A stretch of 64,000 nt of DNA from Isoetes taiwanensis (GCA_021234155.1 JAJEKV010000101.1:1429332-1493331), one strand, 5' to 3'; shown: positions 21,186 to 33,900, numbered from the stretch's first letter. Made by a program: numbers and translations. The notes: generated by a model from the letters alone, not told the origin.

Positions 21186-22640
21186 GTTTTTCAAATGGAG
21201 TGATGATGCATCTAAACGTTTTAGGGGATGCGGTGCCATGTTACCCCAAATGAGCTCCCGTAAAGGTAATGGGAATGGCAAATCCTGCAACCGGGATTGC
21301 CATATGGTACATTGGAGTGTATTGTTGCAACATGGTAAAGTTTGCGCTTATGAATCTTGCAAGTTATCGCCAGCCGAGCAGAATTATCCAGTATATGATC
21401 TTGAGATGTTGGCGATAATCCATGCCTGGAGGGTATGGAGACATTATTTACTGGATCGTCATTTCACTTTGAAAACTGATGATCAGAATTTGAAGTATTT
21501 TGTGAAGTAGCCACATTTGAACAATCAACAATGTAAATGGATGCAACTGTGAGAAGAATATGATTTTCAAATTGAATATCGATCAGGAAAGGAGAATGTT
21601 ATAACAGATGCTTTATCTCGCAGTTCATTTTTGACATTTATTAGTGTGTGTCAATGGGATGCTCATTTATTGATAAGTTGAAGGTAGACGCACATTTTGG
21701 ACCAGTTATTGCTAAGTTGTAATAGACACCTCATGAATTTCCGCAATATTCTTTGAATAAGGGATTGTTGTGTTATAGAGGCCGAATGCGCATTTCTAAT
21801 GACTATGAGCTTAAATTGATACTTTTGCATGAAGCGCATGACAGTCCACTGGCAAGACATCCAGGCGTGCACAAAACTTTAAGGAAGGTGAGACAAAATT
21901 TCTTTTGGCCAGAGCAGAAGAGGATGGTAAAGGAGTATGTGGCAAGATGCCGTGTATGTCAAAAGGTGAAGGCATCTCATTTTAGGCAACCAGCAGAGTT
22001 GCAACCTTTGGAAATATCCTTGTTCTAAGTGGGAATGCATTGCTATGGATTTCATTGTGAATCTACCCAACACGCGGTAGGTTATAATTCTATCTATGTG
22101 GTGGTTGATCGCTTTGATGGAACAGCACATTTTATGCCAACAAAGACTACAACTATCGCAGCAATGAACATCTCAAAGTTGTTTGTACAAGAGATTTTTG
22201 CTGCGTACATTTACTTCAGATCAAGACTCGAAGTTTATGAGTCATATTTGGCAAGGATTATTTCGAAATGTGGCAACAAAGTTGAATATGAGTACGTCTT
22301 ATTTTCCGCAAACAGATGGACAAGAGCGGGTTAATCAGGTTCTTGAAGACATGTTGTGAACATATGTACCGAACAAACCAAAAGCATGGGATTCATATTT
22401 GCATTTAGCAAAATTTGCCTACAACAATACTTGTCAAGAATCTATAAAGATGAATCCTTTTGAGATAATGTATGGCAAAGACTGTCGACGTCCTCTCAAT
22501 TAAAGAGATCCTGCATATAATGTGGAAATGGCCAATGAGGTGGCTAAAGATATAAACGCCAATTGAGGAGCCGAGCGTTTAACGTAGTAGTGGCTCAGGC
22601 AAAACACAAAAAGATGGAACGCTCAAGAGGAAGGCCAATG
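21186..22640 (+). pseudogene. Ty3/gypsy RNase H and integrase fragment
   Basis: RNase H is readable in two pieces: WSDDASK near 21195, then LSPAEQNYPVYDLEMLAI and WRHYLLDRHFTLKTD at 21360-21480, ending in an in-frame stop at 21508. Next come EEYDFQIEYRSGKENV and the integrase zinc domain (HPGVHKTL, CRVCQKVK, 21780-22000). The core follows (DFIVNLPNT, VVVDRF, DISKLFVQEIF in variant form), then a deletion that shifts the frame, and YFPQTDGQERVNQVLED in the next frame. It ends near 22640. Several stops and shifts; dead. Its relative at 14081-14830 lies in the opposite orientation. Confidence 0.85.
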
Positions 22641-23659
22641 ATTAAAACCTAGAACTGATGAGACACATAACCCGTAAAAAAGATTTTATCGAAAAAATAG
22701 ATGTTTCAAAAAAGGCCCGTCTTCTCCAAGAATGATGGTTCTATGTTGCCATAGAACCATTGCATTCCATGAAAAAGGGGATTTTTGAGTGGGGGTTTTG
22801 AGGAGGATAGGGGCATTGTTTTTTTGTGTGTACGTTTGTTCCTTTGTTGATTGAAAAAAGGCATTGCATAAACCGATTCTCTGCTTGAAATTTTGGGTAA
22901 ACTGATTCTTAGGTATGCTTCTGAGTCTCTTAGGTATACTTCTGAGTTTGTGACTCTTTTGTTCTAGGTATTCTTGGAATCATTACTAAGAAGCCTAAAC
23001 TTTTTGTCTTTGAATAGGCATATACTAGGAAGCAAGTATCATCATGTAGGTCATCAATTAAGTAGTTTCAAATATTGCACGTACTTGGAAAAGCATGTAT
23101 AATCTCATTTTTATTCTATTGCATTATTTCTATCCTAATCACTTTACCTCATTGTTGATTGCTTTCTTCGTTGTAGATGCAAATAAAACCGATGGGTTCT
23201 CCACCTATATACACGATTCTACCACATATGATCCGATGGGCTCCTTTAGCAAGACATAATGCAGAGTCCAAGAATACTACCGATGTGTTCTTTCATCTAC
23301 ACGCTCAATTTCTAGACATGATCAGGTGGGTTCCTTTAGCAAAGACATGATGCAGAGTTTAAGAAGAAGATGCCATTTGAGGGGGAGGGGGCATATTATG
23401 TTGGGAAAGAAATCTAGGTATACTTCAACGATGTCTATACATTACAAATGGATATTATTAATGGAGATTGACAGAAAAGACCTTCAACAAAGAAGGAGCT
23501 ACCTGTTGAAGTCCTCTGTTTATTTGAGAAAGTGTTCTCAACAAGTTTCTTTGATATACATGTGCACTTTTGCTTGTTTCAAAAGTACTTGCAACACAGC
23601 TTTTTATATGTCTGATCATTATATTATTTACACAATTATGCCTATCTTTAGTCGATTTT
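22641..23659. other. Unassigned, with a short direct repeat and a purine tract
   Basis: A word of about 35 bp (tgggctcctttagcaagaca, then atgcagagt) occurs near 23231 and again near 23323. At 23379-23391 tttgagggggaggggg stands before tattatgttggga, which resembles an LTR-element polypurine tract and LTR start. No partner LTR was found, so this is only a hint. The frame at 23326-23754 is not a known protein. Confidence 0.35.
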
Positions 23660-24075
23660 GCAGATTTCATTATACAATGGATATGTTTGCAATGGCCACC
23701 ACTTTCATGTTCAGAAAAGGAATGAAGGTTGTGTCACTTTTGATTGTGGAGTAATATCTACTTCTATAGTTGCAAGTCGCGCTAGTGCAAGGGATACGAA
23801 TCTGGTAGAAGTTGAGATTGAATATATTGGAAAAATATAACAAATATTAGAACTTGATTTTTGACAATTCATCAAAGTCTTATTTCGAGTTAGATGGTTT
23901 GATGCACAATTATGGGGCAGAAATGCCACATTTTGTCATAGTTCTAGTGGTTTATTCAAGTCAGGTCTACATGTTCAATTTCAGAAGACAATGACCCTTA
24001 CATTTTTCTAGAGAAGTGTCAACAAATATATCCCCACCGTGTACCTAATGATCGAGACCGACTATATGTGATGCA
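23660..24075 (+). pseudogene. Possible CACTA transposon protein remnant (DUF4216-like)
   Basis: Frame pieces read NGHHFHVQKRNE, then SGVIS-like, EIEYIGKI, then after stops LELDF, KVLFRVRWFD and QLWGRNATF. The order GVI, Y-G-x-I-x-x-I-L-E-L-D, K-V-x-L-F-x-x-W-F-D is the pattern of the DUF4216 domain linked with CACTA elements. The region is full of stops. No other part of such an element is identified. Confidence 0.45.
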
Positions 24076-26340
24076 GGTTATATAACAACAAAAAAATTCA
24101 TAGAATCATTTCTTTTGACAACTAAGAATAACTTTGAAATCGAATTCATATCTTCAGCTCTTGCTCCTGAGTGATTTGAGATCATTTGATAGTAATACAC
24201 ATGTCAAGATGGATCTTATCTGCAGATTAACATGACAAAACATCTTTTCTTCACAATGAATAGGCTCTGAACCCATTATGCAGACCTGGAATGCCGTCAC
24301 GTTTTGTCAACATCATTGGTTATAGCATCCAACATTCTAATTGGCTCATAAAGATATGAGTGAAGATAATATTCATCTAGCCATGTGTAATGTGGATAAG
24401 AAAATTTTATGTAATCTGTAATGTGTAGCTTACTATAAAAACCCAAATATTCCATAAAGATGCTTACTCGTGACAGATGCAGATGCAGTATTATATTCAC
24501 TTGTCATTGGCATCTTCAAGAAATCAGATTTAGTCATCAATACATTTACCTATCATTCCCTATTATAAGTAACAATTTAAACTTTTATCCAAAGAACATC
24601 CTCGAAATGATGCTCGTGCCAGTTGAATCAAGACTCTCCCATCTTGACAAAACTTCTTATTTAATTGCCTATGGCTATTGAAAGGTGTGATAGACCGGAA
24701 GCATGTCAGAATATTCTCAGTGGGATGCCCTCATTATATACCCTTCCATTACTTCAAAATCAATTCGTCCACCTCTCCTTGTCAATCTCATACATAGCAA
24801 TGGGGATGGAGAAAAACTCAATTTACTTTTATGCTTTTATGAGAATATGATGGACATTGGCCATGGCTTTTTGCGATATATGGTCACACATTTTGAGAGT
24901 CCTACATATTTAAAGCTAGGTCTGTGAAAAGAAAAATGTGCTACATTGTCTAAGAGTTCAACCAAACGTTAGCGCAAGTATAATTGACTTAATCGATGCC
25001 AGAGGTTGTTCGGCCTTGTGATTGGCATGCTTTCCAAGCTTAAGAAAGAGAAGGATATGGTTAGCTAAGCAAAAGTTCTGGTCTGCTTTTCTTCAAGGGA
25101 GAGTATTGGCAATCAAAGACATGGCATATGTGAAACATGATGGTCTCATCTTGACAAAGCCAATACTTGCAGCAAGAGATTCGTCATTGAACATCCTAGA
25201 AACACGATGATGTTATCTTGAAGCCAGAGATTCGTCACCGAGTATGCTAAACCATTTTCCAAAAGTAAAGTGTTATGTGGCTATATCCTTGAGCAGAGAC
25301 CTCAATTCAAAACTCACTCCTTCCCAAATAGCCATCACACTATTTAATAGATTGAAACAACTACCACATGTGATGGCAAGATGCCTGTAGAAAGTAAAGA
25401 TTAAAAAACAAAGTAGAAATACTGAAAACCTATATGCGGTTCTGAGAGTCAGACAGTAGAAGCATTTAGAAATAAGGACGTAAATGGGAGTTTCTGTGTT
25501 CAAGGACTCCAGATTTACCTGTTGCATGCAAAACTCAAAATGATTCTGGACCAGAATTGTCTTCAGTCCGGGTTGTGCAAAACCCATGGAACTCCTCTTG
25601 AAGATGAAGACGCCCAAAGACGTTTTCTTGACGGCCCGCCTGTACGATATGCAAACAACAGAAGTATATGTTGTCTGTCGACAATGAATGGCCGACAATA
25701 CCGATTAAGATAAAATATCCCAAATCCATGGAGCTCTCTTGCAGAGATGCTATATTTTTCGGATTGAATGAAAAGGAGTCCCGGCAGCACTCCACCATCT
25801 CTAAGAAACGCAAGAGGAAAAATAGCTCATGATTTTTTTTAATGTTGGGCAAAATCGTTCACGATCGTTTTGAGCAAAATAATAACTATTAAACTTAAAC
25901 GGTCCATAATGAAAGTTGTAAAACAAAACAAAATGAAAGGTCCGTGATCAGCAAGACAAACTATCCTCTTATTTCAAGCTTTAGTATTGTATGTAGATAA
26001 TAGCTTGAATGCATTGTTAAATTGGAACTTGACGATTGAATATTTATTGCATAAAAATTTATCTAGAAATTTTTATAGCTTGCCACAGCGAGCAGGTAAG
26101 TTATGCCTTTGAACCCTCCTAGGTGATGCATCGCCACCGGTGAGTTAGGTTGAGAACGAGCATGGGCAACCATGACTCTATAATTGCCTAAACCGGCACG
26201 ATGCTTCCTCAAAGAGAGCAACTCTTCCCCGCCTTCTTGCCTCTAGAGCAACTCTTCCTACCTACCCATGCTTCCTTGTGTTGTTCAAATTATTAAATAA
26301 GTGTCTAAATTATTGAGTAACGTTTTTAAAGATGGGGCAT
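24076..26340. other. Unassigned long intergenic stretch
   Basis: No recognised gene, LTR or LINE motif. Overlapping frames on both strands at 25273-25850 reflect low stop density only. 26030-26090 is AT-rich. Confidence 0.4.
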
Positions 26341-26365
26341 CTTGCTTTGTTTTCTTTGGGGGTGA

Positions 26366-26525
26366 GAAAAAAACGAACTATGGTATGATCCTTCCCAAGT
26401 CTATATCTCAATGATGTGTGAATCTAAAGCAGTGAGGTGGTGAATAATAAAGTATGGTGTGATCCTCCCCAAGTCTATATCTCAATGAGTGTCTGAACCT
26501 AAAGCGGTGAGGTGATGAATAGTAA
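26366..26525. repeat. Tandem duplication of about 80 bp
   Basis: Two adjacent units share tatggt-tgatcct-cccaag, tctatatctcaatga, gtg-gaa-ctaaagc and gtgaggtg-tgaata. They differ by a few substitutions. Confidence 0.8.
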
Positions 26526-26719
26526 TCTATAAGGTCCTTAGAATATGGTAAGATCTGGTGTAGTTTACATCTTAATTCTTTAAGTTTAAGGGACCAAAGT
26601 GGTGAGAATACATCCCCTTCTCTAGATAAAAAAGGAGAAAACATGATGGTTCATAATATTACATTTCTTCAAAATTATATGTTTCCTAAGTAGCTAGTTA
26701 GACGTGCTATTTTAGCCAT

Positions 26720-27320
26720 CAGACTTCCTTTTTTGGCTTCAACCTGCCGTCTAGTCGAGAAGCCCCTCAGACTGGCCTTTTCCACTTTGAATTGCCTTTT
26801 TCTAGGTCTACTATTTTCACTTTGAGCTTTCTTTCTCAACTTACGAGTCGAGAAAGGCCCTCGGATCTGTATTTTTTTGCCATAGGCTACCTTTATTGAC
26901 TCGCGAGTTGAGTAAGGTCCTCAGGTCTGGCTTTTGCCGTAGGCTGCCTTTCTCGACTCGTGAGTCAAGAAAGGCCCTCAAACCTTCCTTTTTGCCTTGA
27001 GCTACTTCCTTATTCTCCTTGAGCTGCCTTTCTCGATCCATGAGTCGAGAAAGGCCCTCAGATCTGGCTTTTTTGCCCTGAACTGCTACCTTTTTTGCCT
27101 TGAACTGCCTTCCTGGTTTTTTTTGCCCTGAACTGCCATTCATGACTCTCGAGTTGAGAAAGACTCTCCAGCTTCCTTTTTCGCCTTGAATTGCTACCTT
27201 TTTTGCCCTGCGCTACCTTTCTCAGCTGCTTAGTTGAAAAAGGCCCTCAAGCCTACTTTTCTCGCTTTGAGTTGTTGCCTTTTTTACGTTGAGCTTTTCT
27301 CAATTCGCGAGTTGAGAAAC
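26720..27320. repeat. Minisatellite whose units carry a palindrome
   Basis: A degenerate tandem array repeats tttctcgactcgtgagtcga-type words, near-perfect inverted repeats followed by gaaaggccctca, spaced irregularly at about 60-115 bp. Clear copies lie near 26835, 26895, 26955, 27030, 27145, 27230 and 27300. Between them cctttttgccttgaactgc-type words repeat. The - strand frame 26841-27143 is a by-product of the repeat and not a gene. Confidence 0.75.
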
Positions 27321-27361
27321 ATCATCTTTTCAATATCTTCATAAAAGCTTACTGCACTAAC

Positions 27362-30300
27362 AACAAGATTGCATATTAAACGGGAGCAAATTATCTAAAA
27401 CGGGAGCAAAAGAAATATTCCCACAAGATTCTCTCTTTTTCGTCAAAAAAGGAGCTAAAATGAGGTAAAATATAAAATTAAAAGATGAAATTGTATTTTG
27501 ACCCCCCTCAAAAGTGGTCAATTGTTTTGGAAAATAGACAATAATAAAAGTTGCTATAATAAGTAGACATTCTCAAAGAAAATTAAAATTTTCTTCAATT
27601 GGGTTTTGAGAGAACTTCTATTTTTAGCGGGACTAAATTTTCAAGTGAAAAACAAGTGAAGTATTTAAGGGAAACATATTGTTTCCAAAATTTGAAGATT
27701 TTGTCTTCAATAATCACATCAAAAATTTACAAGTTTTTGGGACTTAGTTATTAAAAAATGTATGGGGAGTAATGAGCGAGAGATCAAACACATCTTCATG
27801 AGACAATTATAAATGTCACAACCTTAGAGGTGCTATTCAAAACGTTGTTATCACCAACTTCACTCTCGACCATGATTGCATCTTTGTTTTTTAGAACATG
27901 AAAAGGTGAAAAAATTAGCATTGTTCTTTTTTGCCGAAATGTGGAGATACTGGCAAAATTCGCATACTGGATTCGAGTAATAGAACTCCTTCTATATCAT
28001 AGAATATGCTTTCTACTCTAGTATAGCAAAAAGAAAAATGAAACAACAATTAGAGTTGTTTGATCCAAGCTGGACCATAAATATATGTTTTTCCATGTGC
28101 TTAGAAACTAACAAATTTCTCTTATAAAATGTGGAGATAGTAGCAAACTAGGGGTACTGTTTTCGAACATATGAAACTCTTTTTGTATTCCGAAATGCAC
28201 TTTCTATTCTAGAATAGCGGGGAAAAAAAGAAACCTTTTTGTATTCTGGAATACAATTTGTATTCCGGAATACCAAAAGGAAGAAAAAAAGAAGCAACAT
28301 CAACTAGCATTCTCAGCCCCTAGGGTTCTCCAATTTAGGGTTCTTGGCATATATGTACTGAATTTCCATGAATTTTCCATAAACTAGGCATTTTCCACAC
28401 ATTTCAAAAAACAAGGCATTTCCTTGATCTAAATAACCTTACAATTTTGTTTTTTGGGGATACTAGACAAAGGTAATATGGATGAGTTTTATTCTGTGGT
28501 GATTCTAGACAAAGGGATATTGGACGAAGTGAAAGTGCAAACCATTTTGTATTACAAAATACAAAAGTGTATTCCAGAATACGTTTTTGAGAAAAACCAG
28601 AAGAGGAGGCGAATTTTTTCCTCTTGTTTGATCTTCCCATTTTCGTATATGGCATGTACTTCTGAAGATATTTCTTGTCGGTGAGATATTTTTGTGAAGG
28701 TATTTTGCACAGGACTTGCATTTGCGAAGATTAGGTTTTGCAACGAAACTACAAGTTTGCAAGTATATTTTTGGTCGGACTAAACCTGTTCTACGTCCAA
28801 GCTACACATCTGAAAAGCATAGTTGAACTTGATTCTGGCAGATTCGAGCTTGAAGATGGCTTATATTTGTGAAGATTAGATTTATGAAGATTTGCATTTG
28901 TGAAGATAGGCTGAGCAACAAAAATGTGTTGAGCAACGAAATCTAGAATGCGAAAACCCCACAGTCGCTGCTAGAACAGGCATAGCCGCCAGCTATTTAG
29001 GATAAAAGCCATTTCAGGGTAAGATAATACCTTCTAGTTTTTTGCTTAGAGATACTTGATCGTAGCTTGCTGGGCTTTTATAGTTTTAATCTGTTATGGT
29101 TAGTCTTAAAAGGTTTACTTCAATGGATATCAGTCATAAGTTCCACATGTTTGTATTCATCTCATTTTGTAATTGAACTGTCCAAATTTCAGTTGTTTTC
29201 TAGTGGAACGTTCTTCATATTAGAACTAATTTATGTGATGCAACTATTCCAACAACATTCAGAAATAAGCTGATGTTTTCATGCCTAGTTAACATGTAGA
29301 AAGTATATAATTTTTGTTTGATATTTAATTTTTGTTTATTAATCACAGAGTCAGTACCTGCTAGAGGCTCTTATTCTCAATTGCATATTCCATGGCCAGC
29401 TGCAACTAAATGAATTTGTTGATGCGCTTGATTTTCCACAGAGTTAGAACAGTGAAGGAGTATTCCATTTTTTTGATAAGTCCGAGAAAGGTCATATAAA
29501 TTTAAAGAGGTAAGAATGAGAGGTTGTTTCTCTGACTTCATTTATTTTCGCCACGCAAAACTTTCATTCCAGTGTTTAGTGTATGTCTTACATACATAAC
29601 AAATGCCATTATTTTAAAATCATGAACATGGATGTATGAGTGAAAATTATCACCACTAGCATTTCAGCTTTCTTAGTTGGCAATATTTTGCCCTTGTTTT
29701 GAATCTTTCTAATAACTGACAATAATATTATTGTATTATCTTCTTCTCTGCAAACATGGTTATGATGTATATGATGGTTTTGTTGTATATGCCAGTCCTT
29801 AGAGATGAGGAGAAGTGGATACAAGTCTTTGATATTAGAACACACAGAACATGTTTTTTGGTGTGCATCAGTTGCGACCTTCATAATTAAACAAGAACTG
29901 ACATGTTAGAACAATTTAAATACAAGGTGTGGTGCAGTTAATTCAAAATATGGCTCTCAATTTGTATTCCGGAATAGCATAACAATGCAAGCTCCTATTC
30001 CGGAATAGCGCAAGAGTGCATGAGCAATCGACAATCCTATTCCAAAATAGTGTACAAAAGCCGAAAATACTGATTAGGTTCTTCTCTAGATAGATTTAGC
30101 ATGCTCTAGTGCTTTTGCTTCTTCTTCACACTAGAATACTTTATGTTTACTTCTTTTTGACACATTGCGCTTTCTGTTTTACTGCTTGTAATTTAACTTT
30201 GATATGTTGCAAAATAACCTCTTTTTGTGGTGTGTTCATAATTATCCGATAGCAAGAATAATAAATATGGTTGAAATAGCATACACTAAATCATAATCAT

Positions 30301-30529
30301 CATTATGTTTTGAGCATAACCCCTAAAACTGCCATTTCAAGTGGTTGATATGTTGACCCAATGGTTAAAAAAACAAATTGGGTTAAAATAACACATATTA
30401 AATTGTAATCGCCATGATTTTCTGGACTTAACCCCAAAAAAGGCCATTTCAAATAGTTAGTACGATTTTTAGAAGGGAATCTTCAAACGGGAGTGCTGCA
30501 ACACTCCCGTTTAATATGCAACCTTGTTT
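27362..30529. mobile_element. Segment bounded by 25-bp inverted repeats, possible DNA transposon
   Basis: The left end 27362-27386 (aacaag-ttgcatattaaacg...) is the reverse complement of the right end 30504-30529 with one or two differences. The right end also contains a perfect 11-bp stem hairpin (30485-30512, arm aaacgggagtg). Inside, near both ends, palindromes of the form tattccggaata recur (28205, 28242, 28261, 28570, 29965, 29996). A tandem pair of about 115 bp lies at 30265-30465. No transposase is visible, so it would be non-autonomous. No clear target-site duplication was found. Confidence 0.5.
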
Positions 30530-30851
30530 AACAATGATGCAGGACAAAGGACATGACCAAAATCATCAGCTAGGCAGAAGGTATGATTTGCGACTGTGCA
30601 AATCATATTTTAATCAATTATTGGGGTGTGAAACCCGATCAAATCCGCCCAGAAATTTGCTGTTTTGACCCAGGAAACTTAACCAAACACGAGCCTATTA
30701 TACATCATCAAAACATCCCAGAGAGCTTTCCAATGCACTAAAAAACACTCAAAATGGAGTCCTAATTCAAAAGTTATGATAAAAACCATATTAACGTCAA
30801 GTTTGCATGGCATGCACTTTGCAAAAAGATATCCGGAGTGAAAAGTACAAT

Positions 30852-30898
30852 AGAATAGAATAGAATAGTTTTTTTAACGTCCACGGAGACCAAAAGAT
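30852..30898 (-). mobile_element. Minimal LINE 3' end with (aatag)n tail
   Basis: An aatag repeat is followed by tttttttaacgtccacggagac. This is the reverse complement of the family terminus, with almost no LINE body. Confidence 0.7.
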
Positions 30899-32396
30899 AT
30901 AGAAAAAAGATATCTATCTTAATAGATCTAGGTCATATCATATATCAATATAAAGCTCTCTACATAAGCTTTTAAATGAGACCAAGATCGTCTGAATCTG
31001 ACCTCTGTAGCTCAAGTTATGAGCACAAGCACAATTGACATTCTCTCTTTACTAGCGCTTCGCTTGTTTATCTATTTTTAATGAACATACAATGATTTGG
31101 TAAAACAAAAACCTCTAATAAAAATCTTATTTTTGATTAAGACCTTTTTTTTTTGTATCAAAAAGGTTGTATAAAGCATTTGCCAACGTAATAGGCCAAA
31201 GATGATTCGCATATCCTTTTCATTTAAAATAAGAAGGTTCCAAAAAAAAGGAAAACGTAGGGAACCCATTTTAATGTAATACGACTTCTTCCAAAAATGA
31301 CAACAATAGCTGCAATAATATAAGCAAGACAGCCTAAAAAAAATTATAATTTTTTAATAAGAAAGTGGCTATAAAAGCATGCCTGTAACAGCTCGACATA
31401 AAGCTTTATCAATTTTGTAAGCATCAAGAATGTCAACAGATGATATCATATGTTTTTGATATGTCTTGAACATATTTGATCTATTTGTCTGCTTAAATGC
31501 ACGAAACTATTTTCCAGGTGCTCAGCCATGAGGTATATCCACTTGTAGCTCAAGAGCACTTATGGTTTCATCAAATACATTAAGAGAAACAGAACAGAAG
31601 ATGTTCTAACCATACCTTTCTCACCCAATTCAGAATACATTGTCGACTAGTGCGTTGTATAGTAGGGCTAGATGTCATCCATTACATCCAATGATCTCTA
31701 ACGGAAAGGAGTCACCTTTGCCTTTGCCAATCTCAAACAATTTTTTCAATTTGTCAATCCGAATGTCTTTGTGTTTGTGGTAGTTTTTGCTTATTTGAAT
31801 AAAGTATCCTTCATTGAGTTGTGAATAACACCATCGTCATGCAACTTTGTCCATAACAAGTGTAAACTCTAGTACTATGCAAATATTGATTAACTAAAGA
31901 AAACGTACCTATCAATATGTTGAAAGAAAATTGTGTCACGTGGTACTTCTCCACATCAATGAAAGAAGATGCTATACGAACACGCCTCTTATCGAAATGA
32001 AAAGAGGAATGTAGTTCTTCCATCCAAGCCATAGTATTATGGTTCCTGTCCCAGCATAGGAACATTTTTTCCGATAATCCATTCCAGTCCTTTTAAGTTT
32101 TTAACTCATTTTTAAACTCTTAATTTACTCCATTCCAATAATCATCCCATCGTGCCTTGATAAATCGGACACAGGCACATTAATTTCTTTGATTGTCTTC
32201 AAGAACAGAATAAGTTGACCCTTTTTAGGTAAGTAATCATCATTTTAAGAACATTTATTGCGTTTGAAGATCATTCCTGTTCATTGTATGCATTATCCCA
32301 TTCGTTAATATTTGACAAGGTGGAATTTTTGGAGACAAAGTGATTCTACTCATACGAGATTTATTGAAAATGTCAACAACCATCTTGTGTGCAAAT

Positions 32397-32419
32397 ATTT
32401 TTTTTTATTGAAGGACGTC
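32397..32419 (-). mobile_element. Poly(A)-tailed LINE-like 3' end, copy 1
   Basis: tttttttttattgaaggac is the reverse complement of a gccttcaat-poly(A) terminus. The same word recurs at 33842 and 57889. Confidence 0.4.
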
Positions 32420-32539
32420 ATTCTATTCTTCATCACATCATGAGTACATTCTACATCACTTTATTCTACATATCATATGAAAGCTAATCCACTACCTAGG
32501 CGCGATATGCTAGGAGCTGCTTTGCATGTGATTATCGAG

Positions 32540-32660
32540 TACATATGGCAGGTATAAAGTCTCTACCACAGGACCGGTTGGTCATACTTGAACCCGTGAC
32601 CTCGGGGCAATGGATTTTAAGATCCCCATTACTAGACCGATATTGGTCAAACTCAGGATC
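32540..32660 (-). repeat. Possible tRNA-derived SINE
   Basis: On the - strand tggtctagtaatgggg resembles a Pol III A box, and gaggtcacgggttcaag resembles a B box, 35-40 nt apart. It cannot be a folded tRNA gene. Only a SINE head is suggested. Confidence 0.4.
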
Positions 32661-33072
32661 TTGTGTGCAAATATTTGATCAAACTCAGGATCTATTTGAT
32701 TTTCTTTTGTTGTTGCACTCTCATCTTGGTGGTCCAATCCTTTGACATCTCTCATCCCTTCCCGTCTTTCTGTTGTTCTTTGAACATTTTGTTCAGAATA
32801 TTCATGTTTCTTGCATTTGCTTTTCCCATTTTTTCCAATACCTAGTCTCTCTCCCTCCCTCCCTCTCATTCTTTTCTCTTTGTGTGTCTACAAGCTCTTC
32901 GTCACTATTGCCAGAACTCTGCTTTTTCATGTTACTAGTTCCTACATCATACAAATAATAACTATGAAGAAACTAGAAACTAAAAGTAGTAGATAAAATT
33001 GTTAAAACCCTTACCTTTATTGTCAATTAATCTTCTAAGTGTGAATTTGATAGGTACAAATGAGCCAGATAA

Positions 33073-33500
33073 TTGATATGGTCTGGGTGCTGTGGGTATG
33101 GGATAAAGCCTCGCAGAGGTTGGGGCTCATGAAGGATACACCTTTTTGGTATATTGGTTATCTCTAGATGTGCTAGTGCGTAATATTTGGTATCAAAGCC
33201 AAGGTTCAATTCCTTGTGGCAACATTGGTGTATTCCATATGCTTGAGGGCAAGCATCCCGAGGAAGAGGGGGAATTGATATGGTCTAGATCCGGGTTATG
33301 GGATAAAAGCGTGAGAGGTTGGGGCTCAAAGCCAAGGTTCAATTCCTTGTGGCAACATTGGTGTGTTCCATATGCCTTGAGGGCAAGTATCCCGAGGAAG
33401 ATGGAAAATTGATATGGTTAGGGTTTGGGGGTATGGGATAAAGCCCTCGTAGAGGTTGGGGCTCATGAAGGATTCGGCCCGCCATTTTGGTGGTTATCAC
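33073..33500 (+). repeat. Tandem repeat with tRNA-like B box
   Basis: Units start at 33073, 33276 and 33409, each with attgatatggt, gggataaa and gaggttggggctca. Units 1 and 2 share caaagccaaggttcaattcc, then ttgtggcaacattggtgt and agg-caag-atcccgagga. ggttcaattcc resembles a Pol III B box. Unit 2 lacks about 70 bp present in unit 1, and unit 3 is partial. Confidence 0.75.
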
Positions 33501-33841
33501 TAGACATGCTAGTGTGTAACAATGATTGTCATCTATTCAAGACCATAGCATATAAAGCCCTATAACAACACACAACATCACAAAAGTTAAAAATTCCGGC
33601 AATGGCATTATGTGGGTGTGTTGGCATGCATCCCAATTTGATGCACAACCAAACTTAAGAGTTAAGGCAATATCTAAAAACTTAGGAACGTGGAAGCAAC
33701 ATTCAAGACTATGTTCTCGCACACCTTCAATTGAGACATATTAAAGTTAAACAAACTACCACAAACCGATAGAATCGCCATAACCCATATTCATTATTGC
33801 AATGTGTTGTGCCTTAGCTCAAGCTAAGAATGAATTATTCT

Positions 33842-33900
33842 GTTTTTTTTTTTATTGAAGGCAGTATTTATATTTATATGAAAAATTGCTATATGGTGTA
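33842..33900 (-). mobile_element. Poly(A)-tailed LINE-like 3' end, copy 2
   Basis: A T-run is followed by attgaaggc and an AT-rich ta-repeat, like 57889-57960. It lies about 130 bp downstream (on the - strand) of the NPH3 pseudogene. Confidence 0.5.

Larger units (their letters stand above)
30532..33070. other. Unassigned AT-rich intergenic DNA with small element ends
   Basis: No gene recognised. A very short LINE 3' end lies at 30852-30898 and a poly(T)-attgaagg word at 32397-32419; both are listed separately. The - strand frame 31811-32065 resembles real coding sequence in composition but I cannot assign it. 32840-32880 is a pyrimidine-rich tract. Confidence 0.4.

Noticed and set aside
23379-23420. 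Polypurine tract and LTR start of a second LTR element
   Set aside because: No matching LTR, primer-binding site or pol sequence was found at a suitable distance; kept only as a note.
25273-25850. Overlapping frames of 100-140 codons on the - strand
   Set aside because: Three frames are open over the same DNA with no recognisable motif, splice pattern or codon preference.
26841-27143. 100-codon protein with internal repeats on the - strand
   Set aside because: It is a translation of the palindromic minisatellite; the other frames are similar.
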